A DNA stretch of 64,000 nucleotides from Ignelater luminosus (Eukaryota > Arthropoda > Insecta > Coleoptera > Elateridae). The position numbers were made by a program, and so were the translations under genes. The notes beneath the pieces are model-generated. The model did no database searches. It saw nothing but the letters and a program-made list of their open reading frames with translations, and was not told where the DNA came from. The stretch spans positions 42,847 through 106,846 of the forward strand of contig VTPC01090621.1 of NCBI GenBank assembly GCA_011009095.1. The letters are read 5' to 3'. Numbering within the stretch: the stretch's first letter is position 1; every line of letters starts with the position of its first letter. Of this stretch, positions 1-9,700 are shown one piece after another.

Positions 1-1
1 T

Positions 2-651
2 TCTAGCAATGTTCCAGAGTTTATTCCTCCAGATTCCACTGAGCCACATTTGATCACACAGGCACAGCTAAACGATTTAGTTTGTGATTTGAACTTAAGC
101 AAAAGCAAAGCCAAGTTGCTAGTTCTCGATTAAACAGTTGGAATTTATTGGAACACAGTACCAAAATTAGTCATTTCCGTAATCGCGAAAAAAAGTTTTC
201 TGAGTTTTATCCTATGGACGACAATCTTACCTACTGCAGTGATGGTGACGGTTTGATGGAAACCCTTGGCCGTAAACACAAACCAGAAGAATGGCGACTG
301 CTCATTGATGCAATTAAAATTAGTTTGAAAGCAGTTCTATTGCACAATGGCAATGCATTGCCTTCAGTTCCCATTGCATATTCAGTTCACCTCAAGGAAT
401 CTTATGAAACTATGAAATGCCTTTGAATGAATGTAGACTATAAACGATACGAGTGGAAGATCTTTGGAGATTTGAAAGTTATAGCTTTGTTATTAGGAAT
501 GCAACTGGGATTTACAAACTACAGTTGCTTTTTGTGCTAGTGGGACAGTCGTGCTAAATCGCAACATTTTATTGTGAAAAGTTGGCCAAGTAGGCAGATA
601 GTTGTGGGAGAAAAAATATTTTACATGAAAGCTTTGTGGGTAGAAACAATA
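2..651 (+). pseudogene. Decayed repeat-associated ORF, 5' segment
   Basis: The reading frame enters from outside the window and can be followed through several frame breaks to the transposon at 652. Recognisable stretches include QAQLNDLVCDLNLSKSKAK, then EEWRLLIDAIKISLKAVLLH and, in another frame, FGDLKVIALLLGMQLGF. The last runs into an in-frame TAG where related copies, as I recall them, have a Glu codon just before WDSRA. I recognise this as a multicopy uncharacterised protein found in many arthropod genomes; I do not know its function and suspect it is transposon-derived. Its continuation lies at 2331-2862 beyond the inserted element. Stops at about 137-139 and 538-540 show it is dead. 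Confidence 0.6.
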
Positions 652-701
652 TACAGGGTGTCCCTAAATTGCATTAAACGCTTCAGGTAGAAGTCTTCCT
701 T
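652..701 (+). repeat. Left terminal inverted repeat
   Basis: The 50-bp arm starts with TACAGGGTGTCCCTAAATTG, which pairs exactly with the right arm; the five mismatches fall after position 27. Confidence 0.9.
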
Positions 702-1293
702 TACGAGGCCTGAACTTAAATCTGCAACCAAAATTTTCCCTAGTCGCTTAGTTTTCTTGTACGAGGATGAAGAAGTTAACACATTTAACATTAAATTACA
801 AGACATCGGGCAATTTAATCTAACGGAACATTTATCCATTCATAGGTGAACTTATTAGAAGAAAAAATTACCACTATAAATGCATTAACCATTACCGTTT
901 TCTTTGTAGAGAGGGTGTTAAAAATAAGAGATTTAGTAAAAATAGATGCGACAACCACGCAAACACTGTTTACTTGGATGAATCTAAACAATTGTTTACA
1001 TCATAATTCATCTGTTACATTTTGACATTTGTGGTTAGCTGGCGTTAGACATACATTTTGTAATTTGAGTTATTCTTGCACATTTGCTGTTTGATGTTGA
1101 GTTTTTCCTTAATTATTTTCTATTCCGTTTCCGTTGTTTGTGTTATTGTTGTTTGTTGACTTTTTGTTTTTGTTAAAATTTTTATTCCGTTCTGTTTCTG
1201 TTTACTGACTTTCAGTTCCGGTTTTTTTCTGGTATGTATTAATTCTAGTTTTTGTATTTCAGTTTTATAGTTTAGTTTTTCTTTAGTTTTGTC

Positions 1294-1923
1294 ATGGAGT
1301 ATGCAATACATGAGTATACCGACATGATTCTGTTTCTTGGGCAATGTAATGGAAATTACAATGAAGCTGCCAGACTTTATGCAGAACGTTTTCCAAATAG
1401 ACGCCATCCAAGTCATAACGTTATTCGAAATGCACACCAAAGGTTTAGAGAAATATTATGCTAATTCATAATTTAAATAGAGGTAGGCCGCGAGCAGTCA
1501 GAAATCCCGATTTAGAAGAAAACGTTCTAAATATTGCAGAAAACGATCCCAGCACCAGCGTTCCTGCTATTTCTCGAGTTGTGCCTGCTTCAAAAACAAC
1601 TGTCCACAAAATCCTAAAAGAAGATGGGCTTCATCCCTATCACAAGACTCGAGTTCAGCATTTGATGGAAGCAGATTTTGAAAAACGTGTGATCTTTTTC
1701 GAATGGCTCCTAGACCAACACAGAAGAAACCCTGCTTTTGTAAGTAATGTGCTGTGGACGGATGAGGTTACCTTTACAAGAAATGGTATTTTTAATGTTC
1801 ATAACAAACACATCTGGGCACATGAAAATCCTCACGTCTTTATGAAAGCAATTTTCAAGTTGTGTTACACGAGCAATAAAATGTCGTGAAGCTGCTGGAA
1901 GACAGTTTGAACATTTAATTTAA
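1294..1923 (+). pseudogene. Transposase, DUF4817-type HTH plus partial DDE domain
   Basis: The ATG at 1294 opens an N-terminal helix-turn-helix of the DUF4817 type (segment NYNEAARLYAERFPNRRHPS). The frame breaks at about 1452 and resumes at 1458 with a linker (GRPRAVRNPDLEENVL), a second HTH (STSVPAISRVVPASKTTVHK) and the first catalytic Asp in LWTDEVTFTRNGIF. After ENPHVF the protein jumps directly to the usual C-terminal end: TRAIKCREAAG and QFEHLI are readable in another frame up to the stop at 1921-1923. The second and third catalytic residues are therefore deleted. This is an inactive copy of a family common in ants and beetles. Confidence 0.8.
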
Positions 1924-2278
1924 AGCACGTGCCATTATTTAAGTTAAAATACATTTTATTGTTACAAAACGTAGAGGTACCACTGATATTCAGATTTCAA
2001 CTACAAATTAATAATTAATTTTTAAAACTGTAGGTTTTTTTTCATAAATGTGATTTTTTACATGAGTTTACTTTAGATTGCTTTAGATTTAAATTATTTC
2101 AATAGCTAGCCTGATTTAATTTTTCTATTGCGATCAGATGTTTAGCTTTAGCTGTAAAGGTTAAGCCGCTTTCAGGCACTAAGCAGCGTTGCCAAGCTTA
2201 TGTTTTTTTTTTGGCTCGTGTGAAGAAACTAACTGCGTTAGAGAGTTCGCGTTTGAAGTTTACTCATCACAATTGATT

Positions 2279-2328
2279 AAGGAAGGCGGCTACCGGAAGC
2301 TTTTAATGCAATTTAGGGACACCCTGTA
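2279..2328 (-). repeat. Right terminal inverted repeat
   Basis: This is the inverted partner of 652-701 and ends in ACACCCTGTA. It is followed by TA, then by the resumed host repeat gene. Confidence 0.9.
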
Positions 2329-2330
2329 TA

Positions 2331-2862
2331 TTTGCTCTCATTTGCATATAAAGTTAGGGTTGATAAAAAATTTTGTAGAAGGTATGAACCATGGCGGAAG
2401 AGGTTTCAGTACCTAAAAAAACTTCCAAAAACCAGCGAAGCTAAGATAAAGAAGGGCATATTTGTGAGACCCCAAATTTGGCAATTAATGAGTGACAGTG
2501 GTTTCGATGCGGTTCTACAAGGAAACGAAAAGGTGGCGTGGAATTGTTTCAAATCTGTCTGGGCAACAACAAAGCTGAAAATTTCAAAAACCTCGTCGAC
2601 GAAATGTTGACAGCTTATAATGGGATGCAATATGTCACTAAAGATGTATTATTTACATTTCCATTTGAATTTTTTCCCAGACAATTTGGGAGCTGTAAGT
2701 GATGAGCATGGGGTGCGTTTCCATCAAGACCTTTCAACGTTGGAAAACCGGTACCAGGAAAGATGGAATTCGAACATGTTGGGTAATTACTGTTGGATAC
2801 TGATTAGAGAAGACCCTAATACATCATTACACAAAAGAAAACTGTCAAATAAAATATTTTAA
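2331..2862 (+). pseudogene. Decayed repeat-associated ORF, 3' segment
   Basis: This continues the gene begun at 2-651 on the far side of the inserted transposon. In order I can read HLHIKLGLIKNFVEGMNHGG, then after a frameshift FQYLKKLPKTSEAKIKKGIF and DSGFDAVLQGNEKVAWNCFK, then NLVDEMLTAYNGMQ in another frame. The C-terminal part starts at 2620 with MGCNMSLK and includes GAVSDEHGVRFHQDLSTLEN and YCWILIREDP. At least three frame changes are needed. The collinear order on both sides of 652-2328 shows that the gene was whole before the insertion. Function is unknown. Confidence 0.65.
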
Positions 2863-3864
2863 TGGGTTTTATGTACGTTTTCTAATATAAAATGCATCTA
2901 ATTGCTTACACTGTACCCATTTGCTGGATTAAACCTTTTTCACAATCAACAATTTAACATTCCAGTCAAATAGTTTGGTTTTGAATAGGTTGTTTGTGTC
3001 TCTGTTTTAATGCCACCGATTTAGTAACTTTTACCTTAGAAAACATATTATTTGAAAGCTTCAGAGGTACCTCTACAGTATTTTGTTCTTTCCGTTCTAA
3101 TTAGTTTCGAATAAAATCTAGACTTCCTACTGTTTTGAAGAGAACATTGTTTAAAAAAGATCCACTGTTGATTAAAGTCTGGAAATAATTGAGAATACAA
3201 AAGCAGTGACAACAAAGAAAAAAAGATGAACCCTACATGATTTTGAGTATTCAAAGTTTCCACAAAATAAAATAGGTAAGGTACTGTTTCAAAAATAAAT
3301 GTACGAATTTGAAGAGAAATCTAGTTTTTTTATTGCAAGGCATTTGAAGAAATTTAACAATAATTGCTTCCTATTTGCTTCGCCGTTCCTAAGTGTTTCT
3401 GTTCTAGGATGAAAAGAGATTTGTATCTTTCAAAATGGAGGAATAAAACACGTTGACACTTCTCTGGTATTTCTTTCTTACAACATTCTTCAATCTCTTT
3501 ATTTAAACTACCTATACGAAGGTAATTGTGCTTTAAAACCTTTTTGGAATCAACCGTCGCTCAGGTTGTGTCCTAGAAATTCACAGACGGACAGTTGATC
3601 CGAAGATTTAAACTCAAGACTCTTCAATGGGGAAGCCAAACCACTTTTTAAATAGAATGATTACAACATTGTAATAAAATAAACTTGTTACAGAATTCTA
3701 TATTTAATAAATATAAAACAGTGTACAAAATGAGGTAAATTCAATATGAGATGCGAATTGTAAAATATAAGTAAAATTTGTTTTGAATAGTGCACATCTA
3801 AATTTGTATGATATTGTTGAGTTTGCACATACTGGTACAACAAAGAGATATCGATGAAATAAAT
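2863..3864. other. No gene recognised; probable 3' UTR of H15 gene at right edge
   Basis: This is AT-rich sequence with only short open frames. The right part probably includes the 3' untranslated region of the minus-strand H15 gene. A minus-strand ATTAAA lies at 3703-3708 and an AATAAA at about 3499-3504; either could be its polyadenylation signal. Confidence 0.3.
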
Positions 3865-4777
3865 TTAGTTGTTGTAGTCATCTTCACTTTTTATTATGGG
3901 ATCATTTTGTTCTTGTTTAGCATTACAAAGGCAATCCGGACTGCCACAGTCGGGATAGGAATTCGCATCTCTTTCCACTACTACTGAAAAATAGTCAAGC
4001 TTTTAGTTGAAAATTTCTATTAAAGCTTTTTTATATTTCCTACCTGCATTAGATCTGCCTCCTCTAAGTCGCTTTCTCTCTCCAGAAAAAGACGTTGACG
4101 GTAGTTCTGAATCAGTTTGGCTTTGCTCGCTTGGGGCCTGGTCTGGAGGATTTTGGAAATCTTCCGATTGTTTTGAATCTTCAGAGTGGCTGACACTTCT
4201 ACGGCGCCTCTTTTTGCCCTTTTTACCCTTTTTCTTACCTTTAGGTTTCTTTCCTTTTCTTCGTCTTCGTCCTTTCGTTTCTCCTCCTGAATATTTATTT
4301 CTTGATTCCCCAGATGCCGATGTTTTAGAACCTCCAGCAGAACTCGCTACAGAGCTTCCACTTAACAAACTAGAAGTAGCAATACTGCTGCTGCGGCGTT
4401 TCCTTTTCTTAGTTCCCTTGAGTTCTTCTATATTCTTATCTGGTGGTTTAGTTTTAGGATTATCTTCAATTATCTGCCAAGATAGTATAATATGTATTAT
4501 TTTATTATTTTTTATACCAAGTTTATAACGTCCAGCTTGATGACTTAGTAGACCATCTGCCACACAGTAACGAAGCGCTCTTTGTATTTGAAGCATCAAA
4601 TTCCGTGATCTTTCTTTATATCTCGGTGACCTTCTAATCATCAATTTTATTTGATTCAAAATTTCGCGTGTAGTAGAACCACGCCTTTCTTGTAGTGAAG
4701 CAATAGCTTGAATAACATGACTTTTCAAAGCGGGAGGGAGTTTATCTTTTTGTAACATTCTGCCGAAGTATTTGTGA
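3865..4777 (-). CDS. H15 (linker-histone-like) winged-helix protein, 3' exons
   Basis: The main exon runs 4777-4044 on the minus strand, starting at a strong acceptor (T-run then GACAG, intron end 4778). A 60-nt GT-AG intron (4043-3984) leads to the last exon 3983-3865, giving an acidic end with CGSPDCLC and KSEDDYNN before TAA. The first ~75 residues resemble the linker histone globular domain: LPPALKSHVIQAIASLQERRG, a helix with STTREI, then a winged C-end ADGLLSHQAGRYKLG. Next come Ser-rich and very basic tracts (KGRRRRKGKKPKGKKKGKKG). This suggests a nuclear chromatin protein. It is not a canonical H1, because H1 genes lack introns and this tail is mixed acidic/basic. The upstream exon with the start codon was not identified, so the 5' end is partial. 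A GTATAA...CAG pair at 4517-4474 is probably not used, since its removal gives a stop. Confidence 0.78.
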
Positions 4778-6140
4778 CTGTCAAAAAAAAGCAAGCAAGA
4801 TAATTAAATATGTTTTAAAACAATTATTAACAATGCATCAACAAGAAAACCATACTCACTTGCTTTAGTACATACAAAAACCAAATTTACATATTGTATT
4901 AATAATACCAAGTTGGAAAATTATGTAGAATTGATTAAAAAAATATGTAAACAAATTTTGATGTATTCGAAACAGTTGCCAGGTAAATACTTGAACATAG
5001 CTAACTTTGGTGTAAATGAAACCACGTTAAAGTCTGAACATCTTTCTCATAAATAAAATTGAATTTCCCTTATAAATTGTTTTAATTATGACAATTAATA
5101 CGCATAGGATTATCCAGCATTGCCAGAAATGCGACCAAGTCTTAATCACTCGTGTGCAAAACATGCTTAGCACCAATTCAAAAAATCTAGGAAATATCTT
5201 TTCATCGGACATAGTTGAAGAGACACTCTTCTATTTACTAAGATATTTGAAAATGGATATTAACATTGTCAATATTTTTTCTCAACGTGATAAGTTAATA
5301 AAGTGCACATGGAGCTTTCTGCTGCAAGCCCTCGATTCTTACACATAACTTACCCAAAGCCTAGATTTCACTTTTAACACATTACTCCCGTTTCAGAAGT
5401 CTTTCCAAACCGTCTGGAATTATAAGCTAATCAGGAATCATCAGGACGGATCTGTTCTTTTAGCCAATCGGACTTGTTATCAATTGATTTCTTCGAGCCC
5501 ATAAAGTCCTTTTTCGCAGCTAGGTTTTGTTTACAAAGTCTTTAATACCCGAAATACAGCGAGGGTATTAGCAAAAACTGACACTGATCAAATTTCGATA
5601 GTAACAACAAAACCAGTACTTTTTCTGCAAATAAAAAAAATTTACATTTCAAAAATATACTGAACCTCTAATCACCCTCCCAAAAACAACAACTAACAAA
5701 AATCTTCCAAGAGATTATTTAAACTTTCTGCTAGGTGTGGAAGTTTGGAAAAGATAGAAGAGATAGCAAAGCCGCAAATATTCGAACGAAGTTACATCAA
5801 ACCTGTCTAACATTATAGGATTTTCCACACTCGAGTCCAAACAAAAAGAATTCAATGGAGTATCATAGCTCTGTTTTAGAATTAGGTGCATTAATTTGAT
5901 CTGCCTGTAAATGTTATTGTCATGACTACAGAAAATCATACCATCACTTGGATAGTAATCAGAACTTAGCGATAGATGTGTGTCTGCCACTCTTCTCTCA
6001 GGCTTCCCGAGAATAGCAAAGTACCGTACTGACATTTTTAGGATTTTAATGGTAATGTTGGTTGTACAGACATACGTACACACACAAAAGCAGAAAACGT
6101 TTTATGTGGTCGTGAAAAACGTTGTGGATTCAAAATGGTT
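4778..6140. other. Upstream/intron of H15 gene; nothing else firm
   Basis: Minus-strand donors occur at 4859 (GTGAGTAT) and near 4872 (GTATGTAC), but the frames leading into the 4777 acceptor contain stops, so the preceding exon is probably farther away. The open frames at 5088-5348 (+) and 5715-6083 (-) have no recognisable domains. Confidence 0.3.
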
Positions 6141-6249
6141 TTTTTTTTTATTTTGGTGACTTACAGTGCAACTAATCTTAAAGACTTACTAGCAGCTTAT
6201 TTCTAACGTAAGTTACTACTACCTATACATCATTCTGATAGGTAGCTCG

Positions 6250-6682
6250 TCGGGTCGTCGTCACTTCAAAAAACGCTTCTTACTTGGTTTCCCTGATCTA
6301 GAAGTTGAATGACTTCTACGTTGATACGGTCATGCAGTCTTGATGGATATTTTTGTTTCTTGAATATCAAAGGGTATTTATAATATCTCTTGGTACCCCG
6401 TTTTTGAATCTTTGGATCTAATCAATGTTTATAGGTCTGACGGATTCCCAGAGTTGTATTTCACTGTAGGTCATGTGATTTCAGGCCTTGTTTATATATT
6501 AACGACTTGTTACGCACTGGTAATTTAGATTTATCCGTCAAGTTGACATGCTGTTCTCGTTCAGTCCATCTACTGATATTGTCAACAACTTTCTGTAGTT
6601 TATTCAGAGCTTCCTTTTCAGTTTCACTTACTGCTAGTGTTGCTATTGTTGTTTCATTAGTTTCAGGTATGTCATTTGTATA
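6250..6682 (-). pseudogene. Jockey-like ORF2: RT C-terminal part and tail
   Basis: Reading on the minus strand from the mariner boundary gives YTNDIPETN, then ATLAVSETEKEALNKLQKVV and an RWTE/KLPV segment, the usual order after the RT catalytic motif in Jockey-clade ORF2. The motif itself (normally FADD) has decayed to LAVS-like sequence. Downstream, readable through stops, are IQLWESVRP, IQRFKNGVPRDII and SRNKNIHQD, the typical C-terminus of these ORF2 proteins before the poly(A) tail. Confidence 0.7.
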
Positions 6683-6684
6683 TA

Positions 6685-6714
6685 ACACATCGTTCAATAA
6701 GTCCCGAGACTAAC
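6685..6714 (+). repeat. Mariner inverted repeat, transposase 3' side
   Basis: The 30-bp arm differs from its partner at one base (position 21, C versus T). It is flanked by the TA duplication. Confidence 0.93.
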
Positions 6715-6748
6715 AACGAAAACAACATTTTTTTTTCAAAAATCATTT

Positions 6749-7798
6749 TTATTCATCAATATAATCTCCTTTTAGAGGGATACAATCTTTCCAACGCCTT
6801 TCCAACATTTCTATACCATGTTTATAGAAGGATTTATCCTTTGCTTCAAAATAGGCTTCAGTTTCGGCAATGACCTCCTCATTCGAGCCAAATTTTTTTC
6901 CCTGGAGCATTTTTTTGAGATCAGCAAAGAGCCAGTAGTCGCTGGGGGCTAAATCTGGCGAATACGGGGGGTGGGGAAGCAAATCAAAGCCCAACTCGTA
7001 GATTTTTGCCATTGTTTTCATGGACATGTGGCATGGTGCATTGTCTTGCTGAAAAAGGATTTTTTTCTTCTTCATGTGCGGTCGTTTTGTTGCGATCTCC
7101 TCCTTCAAACGTACCAACAAGTCAATATAATAATCACTGTTGATCGATTTACCTTTTTCCAGGTAGTCAATGAAAATGACGCCATGTGTATCCCAAAAAA
7201 CAGACGCCATGACTTTGCCAGCAGATTGCTGCGTTTTTGGACGCTTTGGGCGGCTTTCGCCAGCCATGCGCCACTCAGATGATTGCCGATTCGAGTCCGG
7301 AGTGAAATGATGTATCCATGTTTCATCCATGGTCACGTATCGACGCAGGAAATCCTTTTTATTGCGAGTAAATAGCGATAAACAGCTCTCTGAATCGTCG
7401 ATTCGTTGCTGTTTTTGTTCCATTGAAAGCAATCGCGGCACCCACTTGGAAAAAACCTTTTTCATGCTCAATTTTTCATGAAGGATTGTAAATACGCTTC
7501 CAGATGATATCTGTGTCATTTCTGCAATCTCACGGACCTTTACTTTGCGATTTCTCATTACGATTTTGAATACTTCACTCACATTTTCCGGTGTAACGGC
7601 TTCCAAAGGCCTACCCGAACGTTCCGCATCGTTTGTGTCCGTACGACCACGTTTAAACTCAGCATACCAACGACAAATCGTTGATTTGGATGGAGAGGAG
7701 TCCGGGTAACGTTTCTCAAGCCATTGCTGGGCTTCTACGGTGTTTTTACCCATTAAAAAACAATGTTTTATCAACACGCGAAACTCGCTTTGTTCCAT
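6749..7798 (-). CDS. Mariner transposase, full length, DD34D
   Basis: An uninterrupted 349-codon ORF with ATG at 7798 encodes a complete mariner transposase, close in length and sequence to the irritans-subfamily (Himar-like) proteins. The N-terminal paired HTH DNA-binding region (about residues 1-110) includes FKRGRTDTNDAERSGRP. The inter-domain motif is WVPRLL at 119-124, where the family usually has WVPREL. Catalytic residues are D158 (VTMDETWIHH), D252 (QQDNAPCH) and D287 (SPDLAPSDYW), with 34 residues between the last two. The protein acts in the nucleus, cutting at the inverted repeats and inserting at TA. No internal stop or frameshift is seen, so the copy may be functional; the Leu in WVPRLL is the one departure I notice in a conserved motif. 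Confidence 0.96.
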   Translation of the reverse strand: MEQSEFRVLIKHCFLMGKNTVEAQQWLEKRYPDSSPSKSTICRWYAEFKRGRTDTNDAERSGRPLEAVTPENVSEVFKIVMRNRKVKVREIAEMTQISSGSVFTILHEKLSMKKVFSKWVPRLLSMEQKQQRIDDSESCLSLFTRNKKDFLRRYVTMDETWIHHFTPDSNRQSSEWRMAGESRPKRPKTQQSAGKVMASVFWDTHGVIFIDYLEKGKSINSDYYIDLLVRLKEEIATKRPHMKKKKILFQQDNAPCHMSMKTMAKIYELGFDLLPHPPYSPDLAPSDYWLFADLKKMLQGKKFGSNEEVIAETEAYFEAKDKSFYKHGIEMLERRWKDCIPLKGDYIDE

Positions 7799-7947
7799 TT
7801 TTCAAACAAATTACAAAGTGACTTTACTCTAACCTCGATAACTCTGCTGTTTGTGGTCCAATCGACGTGAAATTTTTACACGTTTCATGTGAAGGTTCGC
7901 ACTCTAGGGAAACGTGGCTAGTTTGGTACTACTAGCACCATCTCTGG

Positions 7948-7977
7948 GTTAGTCTCAGGACTTATTGAACGATGTGT
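7948..7977 (-). repeat. Mariner inverted repeat, transposase 5' side
   Basis: This is the inverted partner of 6685-6714, followed by TA at 7978-7979. The transposase start lies 179 bp inside it. Confidence 0.93.
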
Positions 7978-7979
7978 TA

Positions 7980-8205
7980 TTAGGTATAGGATAGGACCAT
8001 GTAAGCTGCCCCGATGCGCACCAACTTTTATATGTTTTAATTGTGAATATGGACCGCCTTTCTCAACCATTATACTTTAGCAACTCGCAAAATTCAGTTT
8101 GAAAAGTATTCCATTATGCCAAACTTCATCAAAGGCTTGCGCAACCTTCAGCAGTATCGGAGCGTAAACCTTTTTTTTCTGAAGTTGTTTGCTATTCGAT
8201 GTATA
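7980..8205 (-). pseudogene. Jockey-like ORF2: RT core before the mariner
   Basis: The minus strand reads HRIANNF, then VYAPILLKVAQAFDEVWHNG (family pattern xFLDVxxAFDxVWH, with the catalytic Asp replaced) and, closer to the mariner, GAHRGSLHGPILYLI (pattern AGVPQGSVLGPxLY). Removing the mariner and one TA would bring GPILYLI into frame with YTNDIP at the other side, which proves both halves belong to one gene. The readable part ends at about 8205. Confidence 0.72.
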
Positions 8206-8914
8206 CTTGCTCTTTTGTTGTATTATGCTAGTTTCAATTTTATTGATTTCAGAGGTTTAGGTATAGTTTTAGAGAAAGCTTGGATAAAACTGGAAGAGAC
8301 GATATTGATCCATATGAATTAACTTCCTTCAGTGGTTTTTCTGTCTTCGAGATCGTCATACCTTAGCTACAGTAGGATGGATGCGTTACTAAAGTTTGTG
8401 CACTTCATACAAAGAATATTCCGGTAGTGTTATTGCCTATACGTCTTAATTGCTTTATTTCTTATTTTAAGAATTTCTCTTCTCATTCCCTGGGTAAAGT
8501 TGTTTGGAGTATTGTCCGTCTAATAATGTTTTTTCCGCTGTGAGTTCCCCAATTTCTCTTAAATCATTTTTCATTTTGGGTTCTTTCTTATTTGAAAATA
8601 TTCACCCAAGTTAGTCGCTGTATGTCGATCGGAAATTTTTCCACTTCTTGCTCCAGTTACTCTTAGTTTTCAACGGTACGTTTAAGTTAATTCTTTACTG
8701 ACTGAGTATGTTTTAAAAGCCTTCCCAATCTGTATATGTGTTTACGGATTTTTTTTATTTTTTATTTGTTGTCACTCAGTATCACTGATTTTCCAGCGTG
8801 GATAGAAAATCAAGTATCTTTAATTTTTATTTTAATATAATTTGCAGATATTTTCCTAACTATAAAAAAGTCCAATAATAAGTTTCTGTGGTACTAGTAG
8901 ATCTAATTGTCCTG

Positions 8915-9510
8915 TTTACTTGCCTTGTTCCTGGCATTTCTTGCTTCTTGAAGTTGTCTCGCATATATAGCTCACTCGGTATACCATCCAGTTTCGCATA
9001 TTTAGGTTTAAATAGTTTATTTTGATTTTTTGCAGGTTATTGTATGATGCCTGGCCAGCATACGTTCTTTGTTGCAGTAGTTTTGTGTATGCCCAAGATT
9101 TTGGCAATTCTTGCTCTGGGGTACAAGTTTACTTTTTCGAGATGCTTGCTTCTATCTGCACCTTCAGTCCAAGGATTTCTTTTATTTCATATACTTTTTT
9201 AATGTCTGCTTTTCTATTGAATGTAAACGTGGAAAGAGGTAGATCGCGTTTGTCTTTCCTATTTTCTATACTTGAGGCACAAAGAAATCTAAATCCTTTT
9301 TCTTTGAGGTCTTTCACTATGCTATCAGAAAGGCATGTAGGACGTTACCTTCTTACCACCACTTTTATTAGTAGTCTTTGCTTATTCTTAAAAGAGTATC
9401 ATTCGGTGTTACTCTCGGTAATTGCTTTGATTGTAATCATTCTGTACTCCTTACATTTTTCTACATTAATTTCAATTTGTTCTCTAGGTAAATCGTGGTC
9501 TTAAAGCTGA
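8915..9510 (-). pseudogene. Jockey-like ORF1 (gag-like) fragment with zinc-knuckle remnant
   Basis: Minus-strand segments read LKEKGFRFLCASSIENRKDK, then LPLSTFTFNRKADIKKVYEI and EILGLKVQIEASISKK, the pattern of the RNA-binding domain in Jockey-type ORF1 proteins. After a frame change, NLGHTQNYCNKE recalls the CCHC zinc knuckle, followed by an ARN-type C-terminal segment. It lies upstream of the RT remnants in the same orientation, as expected for ORF1 of the same element. Confidence 0.6.
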
Positions 9511-9700
9511 CGTTTTTGTTTAATAGCAGGTTGCGTATTTTTTACTAATTCGTAACATTCATCAATATTATTGATGGGGATGTTTGTGTCTTTTTTGCAC
9601 CAGTTTCTTGCATTCACTCACTTTGGCATATTGCTTCCAGTGAAGATTTGGCTTTACTATTTTCACATCTATCTCTACAACTATTTAAAATTATCCAATC

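Larger units (their letters stand above)
652..2328 (+). mobile_element. Tc1/mariner-superfamily DNA transposon
   Basis: A 1677-bp element is bounded by 50-bp terminal inverted repeats (652-701 and 2279-2328) matching at 45 of 50 positions and beginning TACAGGGTGTCCC. It is flanked by TA on both sides (650-651 and 2329-2330), the target duplication expected for this superfamily. If the outer TA belongs to the duplication instead, the ends shift by two bases. It interrupts an older repeat gene whose two halves lie at 2-651 and 2331-2862. It carries one broken transposase on the plus strand. The 2.1-2.28 kb side holds only AT-rich sequence. Confidence 0.9.
6685..7977 (-). mobile_element. Complete mariner element, irritans-like
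   Basis: The element is 1293 bp, bounded by 30-bp terminal inverted repeats (6685-6714 and 7948-7977) matching at 29 of 30 positions and starting ACACATCGTTCAATAAGTCC. A TA target duplication lies at 6683-6684 and 7978-7979. Length, layout (a single ORF with about 180 bp of 5' leader) and intact termini are those of a full-length mariner. It is inserted in the RT gene of the Jockey relic. Intact ORF and near-perfect ends indicate a recent arrival. Confidence 0.96.
6141..9700 (-). mobile_element. Decayed Jockey-like non-LTR retrotransposon (interrupted)
   Basis: Collinear minus-strand remnants of one LINE are visible: an ORF1 gag-like segment (about 9510-8915), the reverse transcriptase (8205-7980, then 6682-6460) and the ORF2 C-terminus (6480-6250). 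A T-run at about 6142-6152 on the plus strand fits the poly(A) tail of a minus-strand element, next to an AATAAA. The 5' limit is approximate, and 8206-8914 should hold the rest of ORF2 but is too eroded to read. A mariner (6685-7977) sits inside the RT. Many stops and frameshifts mean it is inactive. Confidence 0.7.

Noticed and set aside
4474-4517. 44-nt GT-AG intron inside the H15 exon
   Set aside because: Donor and acceptor look fair, but removing 44 nt shifts the frame to an immediate stop, while the unspliced frame stays open.
4007-4528. 173-codon open frame on the plus strand
   Set aside because: It is the antisense shadow of the Lys/Arg/Ser-rich H15 exon and reads as Phe/Leu/Pro-rich sequence.
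5715-6083. 122-codon open frame on the minus strand
   Set aside because: No recognisable domain, no splice context and no homologous pattern; probably chance.
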